A stretch of 64,000 bases of DNA, from contig JAMWET010000078.1 in the NCBI GenBank assembly GCA_024036415.1, positions 242,501 through 306,500 of the forward strand. Reading direction: 5' to 3'. Numbering within the stretch: the stretch's first letter is position 1; the number at the start of each line of letters is the position of its first letter. This DNA is from Prochilodus magdalenae (Eukaryota; Chordata; Actinopteri; Characiformes; Prochilodontidae). This document shows positions 34,641 to 46,677 of the stretch, in pieces. Position numbers and translations under genes: made by a program. The notes under the pieces are model-generated. The model ran no database searches. It saw only the letters and a list, made by a program, of their open reading frames with translations, and was not told where the DNA came from.

Positions 34641-35600
34641 CGATTGATACCTTACTATCACCAAGACTTATTCTAATCACTGCCTTGTTTATTCTGTGAC
34701 TTAGGCTGTGACTCGTCTTTAACACAACCTCATTAATTCTGGGTCCTTCTCCTGCAGTTGGTCCTAATAACTGTCTAATGACCTTGCACTGACTGAGACT
34801 GGTCTTTAACACCATATTGTTCATTCTGAGACCTCCATCTTCACAGGGATTGGTCCTAATGACTGCGTTGCTCATTCAGAGACCTCCCCCTCACAGGGAT
34901 TGGTCCTAATGATGGCCTTGTTCATTCTGAGACCTCCCCCTTGCAGGGATTGGTCCTAATGACTGCCTTGTTCATTCTGAGACCACCCCCTTACAGGGAT
35001 TGGTCCTAATGACTGCCTTGTTCATTCTGAGACCTCCCCCTCACAGGAATTGGTCCTAATGACCCCCTTGTTCATTCTGAGACCTCCCCCTCACAGGAAT
35101 TGTTCCTAATGATGGCCTTGTTTATTCTGAGACCTCCCCCTTGCAGGGACAGGTCCTAATGACCCCCTTGTTCATTCTGAGACCTCCCATTCGCAGGGAT
35201 TGGTCCTAATGACCGCCTGGTTCATTCTGAGACCTCCCCCTCACAGGAATTGGTCCTAATGACTGCCTTGTTCATTCTGAGACCTCCCCCTCACAGGGAC
35301 TGGTCCTAATGACCGCCTGGTTCATTCTGAGACCTCCCCCTCACAGGGATTGGTCCTAATGATGGCCTTGTTCATTCTGAGACCTCCCCCTCACAGGGAT
35401 TGGTCCTAATGATGGCCTTGTTCATTCTGAGACCTCCCCCTCACAGGGACTGGTCCTAATGACCGCCTGGTTCATTCTGAGACCTCCCCCTCACAGGGGT
35501 TGGTCCTAATGACTGCCATGTTAATTCTGAGATCTCCTCCTCACTGGGACTGGTCCTAATGACTGCCATGTTCATTCTGAGACCTCTCCCTCACTACGAT
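34641..35600 (+). repeat. Minisatellite, 50-bp unit
   Basis: From 34,841 to 35,590 there are fifteen units of exactly 50 bp. The TGGTCCTAAT segment falls at 34,851, 34,901, 34,951 and so on to 35,551 without a single length change. The remaining unit is a TTCATTCTGA GACCTCCCCC segment and a TCACAGGGA segment. One more full-length unit precedes it (34,791), and diverged partial units reach back to about 34,641. Most units carry ATTGG, an inverted CCAAT core. The repeat is not coding (50 is not a multiple of 3) and has no CRISPR-like spacers. Confidence 0.96.
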
Positions 35601-37187
35601 GCAGTTGGGCCTATTGGTTAGGGCACATCTTATAGTTTATGCTTTTCCAGCATGTTAAATAACTACATTGCATGAAAACAGGGACTTTATAAATGAGGAG
35701 AAGAAGGAACAGGACAACACACTCAGCATGGTGTTTAGAGTTTAGTGTGAAAGTAGTTCTGTTTAATAAAAAAAGCCAATCAATGTTGATCTTTCTTTTT
35801 AAAAGACTTGTAGATGTGTGAGTGAGGTTATGTTTGTAACAAAGCATGTTTGCCTGATGAGTGGATCTGTGCTGACTTGAACTCAATATGCTATCAATCA
35901 TCCCATGAAGAAGTTAGCCGGGAGGAAGCAAAACCCACTACATGATGAGCCTGGCAGCATTGTGGTGATTATAGGTATGCAGCAGGTATGCCAAAAGTAC
36001 TCTGAGAAGCCAACTTTGCAGGGTAGCTTAGCAACAGATCAGTAATTCCAAGACATGCCATGATCTGCAATTACCTGTAAGAATGAAAGTGTGCTAAAAA
36101 AGGCCAGTAAAAGTCAACAAAGTCTGTTATTGCTAATGCTAACAGACCAAATTCGAGTGTGTTATTTGATGTGGTGTGTGTCTGAAGGTTCCAAAGCAAT
36201 CTTCTTTTTCTCTCTGGCTCTTTTTTCAGAGAATTTGCTTAAACGTCATTTTAACTTCATTTGACTTTCAATGTATTCCCGTGAAGTCCTGAGTTAATAG
36301 GTTATTACTGCCACTGGCGAAATGGAATAACATATGAGGCGAACCAGCCAAAGGGCTGCTGTGAAATCTCTGATATATCCATGACAACACTTCCTTTTCA
36401 GGAACTGCATGCCACACCGCAGTCTGCATTACGGAATGTTTTATCTATGCATAATCTTCTTATCCTGAAAGCAGATGTGATAGGTTAGGGTGGAATGTGC
36501 ACCGAAACATGTGATGCACTGAAATTACAAATGTGCTGCCATGAATTAAATATAGTACTGTTATTACCAAAAGTAAGCAAACTAAAGGACAAAGCTGCGT
36601 AGATGTAACAGATTTAATTATTTTGGAAAAGATGTAAATGTTTAGTAGTACATATTATTTGAATTAAGTATATTCGGTTCACCAGCACCTTACCAACAAC
36701 AAAGTATTTGGTACACACAAAATGACCACAAATGCTTGAATTTAAAAGACGGCATGTAAAAAGAGGACTGTAAAAGACATGATCGATTGTGATTTGGGAT
36801 GAAATTAATTCTGATTATCATGATAAATTACATGACGATATGCTTTTCCGAGCAGACCATGGCTATGTTTGTTACCTGAGGAACCTAGTCCTGTTTAACA
36901 GTATTTATTGCAGTCCAGTATGTAAAACACCAACTAAATATCATTATATTCTTACATCAAACCTCAGATCCTGATGCATACTGTTTAACAAGAAAATTTC
37001 TAGTACTGTGATTTTTGCCCTCCCCTGCTAACTCATTTCACAGTAGCTGCATTTCTCATGTCATATAGTGTTTTGCCATAACAATAACAGTAACAACCAG
37101 AAACCCAAAATCTGTGAAATAAAGGTGAGCATTTTTTTTGTAAATTTACATTCTATTGATATATATTTAAAACTGCCGCTTATTTAT
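35601..37187. other. Unassigned DNA
   Basis: No gene or recognised repeat. The minus-strand frame at 35,611-35,901 starts beside the minisatellite and has no family features. Confidence 0.5.
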
Positions 37188-37234
37188 TTTGTACATACAC
37201 TGTACATACATATACAGTATTTTGTACATACACT
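37188..37234 (+). repeat. Short direct repeat of TTTTGTACATACACT
   Basis: TTTTGTACATACACT occurs twice about 31 bp apart, separated by GTACATACATATACAGTA. Confidence 0.8.
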
Positions 37235-37239
37235 ATACA

Positions 37240-37281
37240 TTCAGCTCCTCGTCTCTGTCTCTGGAAGTGTGAACACCATGT
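37240..37281 (+). repeat. Duplicated segment, copy 1 (partner at 41.89 kb)
   Basis: The 30 bases starting TTCAGCTCCTCGTCTCTG and ending GGAAGTG are identical to 41,884-41,914, followed by a close match up to ACACCATG. The flanks do not match. Confidence 0.85.
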
Positions 37282-37329
37282 ACCTACACTATATGTAGCA
37301 TACTTTCATTTACAAGTTGCTCTCCTATT

Positions 37330-37592
37330 CCATCTCGCTGTCGCCTCACAGCAAGAAGGGTCTGGGTTTCTATGTGCAGTTTGCATGTTCTGCTTGTGTC
37401 TGCGTGTCTTCCTCTGGGTAATACCGAATCGGCCCCTGGTGTGAATGTGTATGCCTGTCTGTTTGCCCTGAGATGGATTGGTGGCCAGTCCAGGGTGTTT
37501 GCTGCTTTCAGCCTGTTGAACACTGGGATAGGCTCCAGCACCCCTAACGATCTAGAAGCATTAAATGGTTTAGAGGATGAGTGAGTGAGTAA
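37330..37592 (+). repeat. tRNA-like SINE, copy 2
   Basis: CTGTCGCCTCACAGCAAGAA is followed by GGTCTGGGTTTC (a box-B-like site that has lost its core), GTTTGCATGTTCTGCTTGTG, and then CAGTCCAGGGTGTTTGCTGC and GGGATAGGCTCCAGCACCCC. It ends in GATGAGTGAGTGAGTAA, the simple-repeat tail. The order is that of the SINE at 60.0 kb read on its own strand. The first 20-30 bp of the tRNA-like head are lost. The 127-codon minus-strand frame across it is not a gene. Confidence 0.85.
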
Positions 37593-37784
37593 TAATTTCC
37601 TAAGCCAGCCCTGACCGTTACATTTGACAGTAGTTTGACAGTGAAATGATTTTTTGTACAGTTTCATGTTACTTGCAGGTCTGGTTAACCCTCATTACTT
37701 ACAGGCAAGAGGTTCAGACAAGGATTAAAAATGTTACTACACGAAATGCTGCAAAAAATAAAGATATGAAAAAAAGGTTATCTG
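37593..37784. other. Spacer between two repeats
   Basis: Nothing recognised. Confidence 0.5.
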
Positions 37785-37965
37785 GAGCAATACCGTAGAG
37801 GAACTGTGTTAGGTTCCTTAAAGCTCCTTTTACTTTGATAGTTCGTTAAAAAACATAGCTGATACCCCTACACTGAAAGCTTCTTTAAGGAACCTTTGGT
37901 TCTTCCATGGCATCGCTTCAAAGAACACTTTTTTGGCAGCTTTATTTTTTAAGGCTGTAACACGG
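37785..37965. repeat. AAGAACC-type dispersed repeat
   Basis: AAGGAACCTTTGGTTCTTCC, ATGGCATCGCTTCAAAGAAC and TTTTTGGCAGCTTTATTTTT follow each other in the order of a common short fish repeat with palindromic GAACC/GGTTC parts. No coding content. Confidence 0.6.
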
Positions 37966-38249
37966 CTTTGGATACATCCACTTTAAAATGTACGCACACT
38001 CTTGCAATGCCAAAAGGAATACCTGCTGCTGCAGGTTACGCTTCTTTTATTTATACAAGCACTGTGTGGAGCCGCTCTACATTATCTGCTTGTCTGGAGT
38101 GAGCTGGTGTGTGTTTCTTTCCCAGGAAACTAAAAAAAAAAATGTGTGCGAGCTTTTCGAGACTGTAGACACCAAGTTGCGTCCTTTCCCTGACTTTGGC
38201 TGTCTAACTCAGGGGTTCTAGAGAGTGAGCGACGCCAAGACGAGGGTGA

Positions 38250-38255
<6 letters not shown>
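37966..38255. other. Unassigned DNA
   Basis: No recognised feature apart from an A10 run near 38,131. Confidence 0.5.
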
Positions 38256-38292
<37 letters not shown>

Positions 38293-38371
38293 CCTCTCTC
38301 TCCCTGCCTCTCTTTCTCTCTCTCCCTTTCCCTCTCTCTCTCTTCCATCACCCCCAATCTTTCTCTCTCCT
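38256..38371 (+). repeat. (CT)n and C/T-rich tract
   Basis: About 15 pure CT units run into CTTTCTCTCCCTCTC phrases. Frames on both strands here (38,225-38,581 plus, 38,218-38,481 minus) follow from the repeat. Confidence 0.93.
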
Positions 38372-39417
38372 AGTCCTGTCTGTCTCCCGCTGTTTGAAGC
38401 TCTACCTCTTATCCGCTGCCTCGCAACAAATGCGGCGCATGCACTGATCCACAGCCAAGTCCTCAAAAGCACAACAAACATTACACACAGCAGCAGCCAG
38501 ACACAACAGCTGAACAGCTTTCAGTGCTCGAGAGTCCAGCTCTATATCATCATGATCCTTATCTGCACAAGTGTAATTTAGATGTAATTAGGTGTACATT
38601 CTGTACCTCCAACAAAAATTCTCCCACACTTTTACAAAGGCTGTGAAAAACAGCCACTGAAATCCCTATACACACATTTTACCATTCGGTCTATTTTGTT
38701 AGGGCAAAAACATTTAACACTGTGCCGACTATGCCCCAGTGCACAACAAGAGTTAAATCATGATGCGCTCGTTTCAGGAAATGATTTCAGATTTTTATCC
38801 AAGATAGGTGGGTAATGTGTGGTGTGTAGGTGCTATCTGCCAGCCAAGCAAGTCATACTACCCTAATCTATACAACTCAGAAACACTATGGAGATCAGCT
38901 ATAATCACTAGTTCAAGACTATGAGGCAATGAACCCATAAAGTTACCAACTTCTTCACTATCAGAACTGTCTTATTAAAGCAGAAGCTTAAAACAAAGCT
39001 ATCTTTGTATCTACGGCTTCTTCTGCTCAATCACTAGGCCACAGTTATTCAGTAATGTTACACAATGACTTGATCCCAAACATGGAAGCTGCAATTATTA
39101 TTCACACGTTACCTTTCATAACCACATGTTTACGGCAAACATCACGTGGTTTAGGTGCTTTTTTATCAGTTGCCTTGAGGTACAGCAACGTCAAAAAGAA
39201 AACAACATGTTTCTTGTTGGTCTTATGAAAACAGCTTCTGACTAAAGGCTACTACACACCATAGCATCCAATCCAAAATTTAAAACCATTGGCTTTCTAC
39301 ACACGGGCGCTCCAAGCGCTGTTCAGTTTCTCAGCATTGTGTTTCTGATGATAGGGTTAAATAAATCAGAGTAGAGTTTTCCCAAGTATCATAGCACAAA
39401 GACACATTGTAAGATTT
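38372..39417. other. Unassigned DNA
   Basis: No gene or repeat is recognised. Confidence 0.5.
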
Positions 39418-39580
39418 AACTCAGTTCTATCCAATTAAGCTTTTTTTTTTATATCACAGACAAGTTCAAAGCAGCTTACAGGGATCTGGGTTCAGACCCC
39501 TAATGAGCAAGTTGAGGGTAGCAGGAAAAACTTCTCAAGAGCGTGAAGAAGAAAACCTCACTTTGCACCAGGCATGATAC
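39418..39580 (+). repeat. Common teleost dispersed repeat (AGCAAG...AGGAAAAAC type)
   Basis: CAAAGCAGCTTACAGGGATC, AGACCCCTAATGAGCAAG, GTAGCAGGAAAAACTTCTC and GAAGAAGAAAACCTCACTTT fall in the order of a widespread fish repeat whose usual text includes AAAGCAGCTTTACAG and AGGAAAAACTCCC. It is diverged. Confidence 0.68.
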
Positions 39581-41883
39581 AAGAATCAAACAGAAAGATA
39601 CGACCTAACCACTGACTAACGTTAAAAGCCTCTCAGAAGGTTGTTACAGTGGACTGCTGTTTTTATCAGACATAAACAGAATGCTGGATGTGAAAATATG
39701 GGGAGGAAGGAGTAAGGCAGGAGTTTGAGTTGGAAACTTTTCTTGCAGCATATTTTACATGTTCCTTCATGGAAAAGGTAATCTCATTACTCAATACATC
39801 GCGTCTGCGTTACTGCATGAAACCCACACAAATCTGTATCAGCAGTGCAAAGGAAAACGAGTAGTCATTTTCAGTAATATATTGAGAAAGGAATGGCTTA
39901 TCAGTGTAAACATCCTTCAAAAGGCATGTCACTGTCCCTGTCTTTAAACTACACTCAGCCAGTTATACTTTATTAAAATGATGAACTTAACTGATGCTGT
40001 TTGAAAAGCGAAGAACTAGTCAGTAGAAAGCAGCTTGCTCTAAAAAAATCGTTGTTAATAAAACGCAAAGCTTATGGGGCTTTTTCCAAATGAAAAGGTC
40101 TGGCCTGTTTAATTAAGTCAAATGTTAGCCAAGTTTGCAGCATGGCCTGTGTTCACTCCGCACTGTTTATATTCAAGTCAAGTCAAGTCAGCAAGTAGAA
40201 TAAATTAGGAAATAGGACATGCATAAGACAGATAATCTATATAGAGGAAAATTACTAATTTAATGCACCAAATGCAAATAATATTGTTCTGTTTGAGACA
40301 TATGAGTAACGCCAAAACTAAATTGTTATTACTGATGGCTATTATTGTATCCCCACCCCCTCCTTAGTCAAGCAGAAACAAAGCAACCTCATCATCCCTT
40401 CACATGCTATTCACCTCTTGACAAAGCTGAAGTCTGTCTTTTTGGCTAACTACATGTTTGAGTTTTGCCATTCCAACTTAAATGCTGCAGCAGCTCAATG
40501 CTGACACCCCAAGCTGCCGGTCCAGCTTCTTGCAGAAGGTGCCAGAATGTTATTGCTGCCCCATTTAAGATGGAACAAGAAAATATGGCCAAAAGCTGGT
40601 GAACAAGACAATTTTAGCGTTTCCAACTTTATGAGGTGTCCTCACCCCTGAATCACCTCACTGATATTAGCACGGTTTCACCCTGGCCTAAACTAGGAAC
40701 TTCTTTTTTAGTTTGGCTGTTTCTCAGCCATCTCTCCCTCTTGGCAGTGCCTGTACATAGCTTCTCCCTGTCCCCTGTCCTGTGCACAAGCACAAAACCC
40801 CCTCTTACTGATTGGCTGGAGGAGTGTTGTGTGACTTCAGCTCATCCACTTTGTTTGTTTCCATTTTGGTGGACAGTTCCCACCAGATTTTTTTTGCAGC
40901 CAGCACACAGAATGGACAGCAAGCAAAGGGTGCACTGGGTTACCATCCCTTACTGTAACATCTGTCAGTCAATAAGAACAAAAAACAGTAGCACTATAAA
41001 AGTAAACATGTACTGTAATGCATCATTTTGTACCTTGTTACTCCCATCAACGTTTACAAAGTAAAAAGTCAGATAAGGTCACTTGTGCTGTATTTAAATG
41101 CTGTCAGTACATCTATTTAATTCTATAATTATACCTGACTCTCTGTGCTAAATGGCCACTTTCCTCCTACTTTTAATGTTGTGCTCGATTTGATTTTAAA
41201 TAAGCAACTTGTTTTTGGCACTCATGTTAATTTAAACCACACAGAGTGAGCATCAGGTATTAATATAAATCAATTAATTGAAATTGCCTATTTGTTACTA
41301 TGCAGTTTACAAAGTTACCATATGCAGGTTGTCACTGTTGGCAGGCTCATTCTAATTTATTCTTTTTTATGGTGAATTTTTTTCAGTGATGATGCAGATG
41401 AAAAATGTGCTGTGATATAATTTATCATAATAACAATACCATACTGTCATATTGCCCATCCATAATTACAAGCTCAGGAAACAGATAAGAAGTTCATGGA
41501 GGGTTTGGAAATCATAAATCTAATTACAACCAAAAAAAAAATTCCCAGGATGGTTTTGATAGTGGACTATTGATTAAATTTGAAAATGAACAGGTAGTAT
41601 GACAAAGGTTGACAATGACTTTTGGTAGTGATCACGATGATCGTTATTCTAGCACGGTGGTAGTAAAACTAGCCCAAGCATCACAATCACAGGCACTCCT
41701 CAGCTCAGGCTTTTTCACTGTTTGACAGGTGGACTACTTTGCATGAAAGTGTGGCAGCTAAAGATTCTCGGCGAGTGCTAAGACCAACTTTATGTTACAA
41801 ATCGCAGATTGAACTGATTAGTATGCACCGGCATCAGGCCCTTTTCTCCGGTTTTATTCAGCCGAGCAAATGCAGCTGCGATT
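39581..41883. other. Unassigned DNA
   Basis: No recognised gene. The + strand frame of 142 codons at 40,636-41,064 has no recognisable motif and no visible exon context. A short CAAGT repeat lies near 40,174. Confidence 0.5.
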
Positions 41884-41926
41884 ATTCAGCTCCTCGTCTC
41901 TGTCTCTGGAAGTGGAAACACCATGC
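41884..41926 (+). repeat. Duplicated segment, copy 2 (partner at 37.24 kb)
   Basis: See the partner at 37,240-37,281: same 30 bases, then AAACACCATG against GAACACCATG. Confidence 0.85.
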
Positions 41927-42589
41927 AATCTCACACTGGAGCACCACACATGCCTGATTCCAGAAATTTGGGGTTATGCGTTATAAGAGTGGAACTATGG
42001 TTATTTCTCTACGACAAGCATGGAGGTTCTCAATTATCTTAAAGGAAATGTCTTTCTTACAGGAATAGCAATTTTGCACTTACTCCAAATGTAGCTTATC
42101 AGAAAAGGTATGTTTGGTTCTGCAGTTCTGTGGAAGAACTATAAGACCAATGTAGCTCTTCAGTAGAAGAAGCTTATAACTCAACAATTATCATCATGCA
42201 AACTGTATAGATTATTGCACACTGCCATAATTGCAGTGAAATGGTGTTAAGGAGTTAATTAATATCAAATAAACTTGCTCGTGTCCTTGTACTGTCCTGT
42301 ACTGATACGGTTTAGATACGATTACGATTACGATTAGATAACATACTTTATCTAGAAAATAAAATGCAAATAAAAACAAAAAGCAGTGATTTATAAATCT
42401 GTTCTTCCACTTAAACAAGTACTTACAGTACTTTTTTATATATTTTTTAAATATAGGCTCATTCTGAAATTAATGTCTGCCACAGGTTCCACAAATGTTG
42501 AGACAGGAGCAGTTTAACACTAGAAACATTATGAAATGTTCAAAACTTCTTAAAAAGATGATGCAATCATGCTAAAATAATGTATAAAT
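41927..42589. other. Unassigned DNA with a small GATTAC repeat
   Basis: GATACGATTACGATTACGAT at about 42,315 is a short tandem run. Nothing else is recognised. Confidence 0.5.
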
Positions 42590-42776
42590 GGAGCATCCAG
42601 GAAAAGCCGAATCCTTTATCACCACATGGGCTTGCATCCACTCTAAGCAATGTTGCAGAATCTAGCAGAATACCATTCTAAGCCAACTCCCCGTTACAAC
42701 TCATGGTTTTGAAATGAGGTGTTCAAGTACATGTGGATGTAGTATTTGTGTTCACATATGTTTGGCCATGTAGTGT
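42590..42776 (+). mobile_element. Tc1-like element 3' end, family C copy 1
   Basis: AATGTTGCAGAATCTAGCAG, then ACATGTGGATGTAGTATTTG and GTTCACATATGTTTGGCCAT lead to TGTAGTG before TA. This is the end of the transposase gene and the right terminal repeat. It aligns with 43,425-43,566. Only the 3' part is present. Confidence 0.7.
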
Positions 42777-43195
42777 ATATATGTGTGTGTGTTGGGTTAC
42801 AAGTCTTCAGTTAAGTACTTATTATTTGCTGTTAAAAGGGAAAGTGGTGTAATACAGCGGTTAGCGTGTTCTTGTCCCAACGTTTTTGGAAAATGGTGCA
42901 GGCATGAAGTAGCAATAGTTCGTCCGAGGTTTGTCATGTTTCAGCATAGCCATATCTCTGGTTACTTTGTGACTTTGCAAGACCAAGAGCCACCTACCTT
43001 GACAGAAATGGCTCATGTGACAGACATTGTGATCAACTGTGTTACAAGAAAATCACAATCAGTCTATATGAAACTTCCAAACCTCTTCAAAGGCAGCAAC
43101 TATATCTTACTAAAAAAGCCAACTAGCAAGAGCCCAAATATCAGTTTATATATAATATTTAAAAAAATATATGCTGTGTACATATGGGTTTAGCA
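42777..43195. other. Spacer between the two family C fragments
   Basis: A 136-codon + strand frame (42,783-43,193) begins in the GTGTGTGTGTTGGG run at the transposon edge and ends close to the next fragment. It has no recognisable motifs, so I do not call a gene. Confidence 0.5.
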
Positions 43196-43566
43196 TCTGT
43201 GGATAAGACTATTTTCAGCATGACAATTCCCATAATGCAAAAGAGGACCACAAACAAAGAAGTACTTGGTCAGCTTGGCGAAGACCTCCATTGACCTCAA
43301 CCCCACCCAACACTTTTGGGATGAACTGGAATAATGACTGTGAGACAGGCTTTATTACTCAACATCAGTGCCCCGTCTCACAAATGCTCTTGTTGTGAAT
43401 GGAAGCAAATCCCTCCCCCAAGCATAGTTGTGAAATCTAGCGGAAAGCCTTCCCAGTAAAGTGGGCTGTTATGCTTGCAGTCTCCCCATTACAGCCCATG
43501 CTTTTGGAATGAGACTTTTAGGCACATGTGGATGTAATATTGGGGTTCACATACCTTTGTATATGT
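43196..43566 (+). mobile_element. Tc1-like element remnant, family C copy 2
   Basis: From the 5' side: FQHDNSH at 43,213-43,233 (the second catalytic region, with its Asp present), then DLNPTQHFWDELE (43,293-43,331), where the usual E of DLNPIEH is replaced by Q, then TSVPRLTNALV with frameshifts, AESLPS, and the right end GTTCACATACCTTTGTATATG. Stops follow WDELE. The N-terminal half and left terminal repeat are missing. It shares the 3' part with 42,590-42,776 and the same orientation. Confidence 0.85.
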
Positions 43567-46100
43567 GCATATGTGTGCATGTGTGTGCTTTTTGGGTTAG
43601 GAGGTTTAATGCAATACCTGGTTCGATCATTTATAGTACAAATCCCCTCTGAAAACAAATAGCCTAATGTACTGGTCACAAAAACATGAAGAACCCATGC
43701 TGTTAGTGTAATTTTGACCATGACGAGGCTTAATCTGTGACCACAATATGGAACCGCGTTGCAAATAACAAGGTAAACAAAAGGACGCGACTGTTATAAA
43801 GCTGTGCTCTGTTACTGATGGGTGGCACACCAAGGGCTATAGCATATTCGATTCCATTGTATCTAGTGATGCAACATGCCTGCAATTTCTTTTTCTCTGC
43901 TTCTTATTCAGAGTAGCATGTGTTCCCTCTTGCTGTGCTCTTGCGAGGAAACTCAGCGACCTGAGAGGGGAAAAGTGAAAGATCCTGGGATATGAATCCT
44001 ACGTCTGTGTGATCAGCTCCAATTCCACCTTGTACCTTTTGTTTATTATTTCTTAGATTAGTTCTAAGATGTCACAGGAGTTTTGCATCAACAGAGCCAG
44101 TACTGTAAACGGGGGATTTTGTTACACTGTTTACAAAACTAATACAGGTTCTAAAGTTCATTCTGGCATTTATAGTTCACTGTGTCACTGCTAATCACTA
44201 TAAGTCACTTCTTGCACACGTTCCAGCTTTAATATGTTATTTACTGTGTTATGCAGCATCCTGCAGAACAGTTTTACAGCATTATGGGTTTGACTGAATT
44301 AACCGTTTCTCATATTTTCATGTCTCCCTGGTTTCATTCCTTAATGTTCTCTTACTACAGTCCCCAACATGCATTACACGAGTACGTTATACAACCACCG
44401 GGAATCCCTGTGGTGTAACAGTACTGATCTACAGGCTAATAAATACAACAAAGCCAGCACTTGTCTAATACCTATCTCATATTCAAGGCCCTGTGCCAAT
44501 ACAATACTCCAAATCGTATCGGTTTGGTACTGGCCAAATTCACTGGCTATCAGATATCGGAGGAAAAGATTATCAGATGTTAATCAAACATTTGCACAAA
44601 GTTGTACATTAAATATGATTTTGAAATTTCAAATAGTGCTGACCAATCAAAAATGTTGCTAAAAGTTCGGTGTGAAAAAACTTTTTTGAAACTTCACTAT
44701 TGCATAACTGAGTCATGTTGGGGGCTGTGTATTGTTTCCCTTGGGAGAGGGAAATATTTGCATATATATATTGCAATAACAGCATGATGCAATATGCAAA
44801 GTGGCAAATGCATTATTAACAGCTTAGTTGTTTAAGAGAGGAAATTGGAAATCAGATTAGTATCATTATTGGCAAATACTCAAGGCTGCAGTTTCAGAAT
44901 CAGTACTGGATGTGAAAAAGAGGTATCGAGCTATCCCTACTCAGTCACTGTACGAATTTGCTCTGTCTTTATTCAGCTTCTACGCTTCTGTTGAGTTTCT
45001 ATTCTTTTCGACAAAGAAACAAAGCATCTACATAGCTAGCTAACTTGCTAGCCTTCAACTGTCCTCCTTGACTTACAAGACTCAGTAATCCAGTGTTGGG
45101 ATGTTTTAAAGACTGTTGCTTGGCTACGAAACATTGAGTTTCCTAATCTGCCTTCCATCAGCAAACTAGAAAAACATCATTAAAGCTCTAAAATCTAATA
45201 TAGCAGTCATAGTTTTTCAAATGTTTTCATATGTCTAAGGTCTGTGAAGGTATTACATTTTTTGTCACGAGGTGATGCACACAGTTTGGCGATTTACTGC
45301 CAGCAGCATAACCCCCCCTCCACCCTTTTAAAAAATGTCAACATTTTTAGTTAGCACTTTCATTGGTCTTCTTAGGGATGATAGCATTTTAACACCTGTA
45401 GTAGCAAACCTGCTTAGCAAGTCTCCCTGCTAATTTATTCACTTTGAATGAAGCGTGGTACAAGGTGAGACAAATTCGATGTGCATGGCCACCTGGGAAA
45501 GGGGCGAGAATGTGTCATTTTTGCCACGTGACCCTCGCACCTCTTACAGTGTGTCAAATACTCAGCCTTAACACAACCGTATTCCCAGCCCAGCAACATC
45601 CAAACATTCCAGTCCATTGTTTTTAATGAAGAAATGGACACCTGCGCCTGAGAATATGTGCCACGCAGGCCTATGGACTTATACTTGCGGTTTTGGTTGC
45701 GTCTGTGTGTAAATAATAGCTAATCTTTACTTTAACTTCACAGCAAACAGCACAACTGAACCTAAAGCCAAACACAGAGTCTCACAGTTAACTTAACAAA
45801 CTAAAGAGGCTGGTTGTAGGAGCAGCTCTCAGGAGATTGAATGGCTTGCAGTCACATCGATCAGTTTAACAAGAACACTTTAAACTGTAAGATACGTCGC
45901 TCAGTTCAGTTACTCAGAGCGCCACAGAGCAGAACTCAGCATTGTTGCAGCATTACATGCAAGCAACCTTGAGACCACTGAAACCCCAGGAGTTTGACAT
46001 CATAGTCAGTCCTCATAAACAGATATCAGCTAATAGGACAGTGTAGTCTTCTGCTCGCTGTTAGAGCGTTGTTAGTAAAGTAGTAAACTTCTGTTGGACT
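43567..46100. other. Mostly unassigned DNA
   Basis: CAAATCGTATCGGTTTGGTA near 44,512 and ATATCGGAGG near 44,553 look like traces of a TATCGG-type fish repeat. No gene is recognised. Confidence 0.45.
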
Positions 46101-46677
46101 GTTGTGTTGGACTCTTGTACTGTTCAAGAACCTTAAAAACAGGCAGAGATCACAGATCTATCTCACTCTGGACACAACACTTTTCCAACTGTTCTGTTCT
46201 GGCAGGTGCTACAGGACCCTGCACCCCAAGACAATCAGACACAGATACAGCTTCTTTCCTCAGGCCATAACCTACATAAACAGATGACCACTAATATCTG
46301 CTGGACCACAGTTACTCCTGTTCCACCATAGTATTCACCGGTTTCACTTACATGCCAGATTATACACTACCCTTTCTTTCCCATACAAGTATACTAATGC
46401 AGTTGCACTTAACACTACTGCCTTACATTGTTTTTATAAATAATGTGTAAACTGTATATTATTTGTCCATATGTAGTTTGTTTACATCTTGTATATTGCG
46501 TGTACAGTATAGACTGTATATTGTACAATGTCCGTATTTATTTGTGTATGTGGAGACATTGTGTATATTGTGGACTGCCGGTTAGTTATGTGTATAATGG
46601 TACAGCACTAGAGAGATACAACTGCCAAAAGGTATGTGTCAACATACTTGGCCAATAAATTTGATTCTGATTCTGAT
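46101..46677 (+). repeat. LINE 3' end with C-terminal ORF2 remnant (Rex/L2-like)
   Basis: The + strand frame 46,102-46,287 contains GRCYRTLHPKTIRHRYSFFP, a segment typical of the extreme C-terminus of fish LINE ORF2 proteins. A 380-bp AT-rich 3' UTR follows, with AATAAA at 46,654-46,659 and a short TTCTGATTCTGAT tail (to 46,676). The insertion is 5'-truncated. The exact clade is uncertain. Confidence 0.72.

Noticed and set aside
34791..35600. Regular repeats that might suggest a CRISPR array
   Set aside because: Units abut directly with no unique spacers, the unit is 50 bp, and the context is a vertebrate genome. It is a minisatellite.
37284..37667. 127-codon minus-strand frame
   Set aside because: It runs antisense through SINE copy 2.
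40636..41064. 142-codon + strand frame
   Set aside because: No recognisable motif. The surrounding DNA shows no splice or promoter context I can support.
42783..43193. 136-codon + strand frame
   Set aside because: It starts in a GTGTGT run at a transposon edge and ends beside another transposon fragment. No domain is seen.
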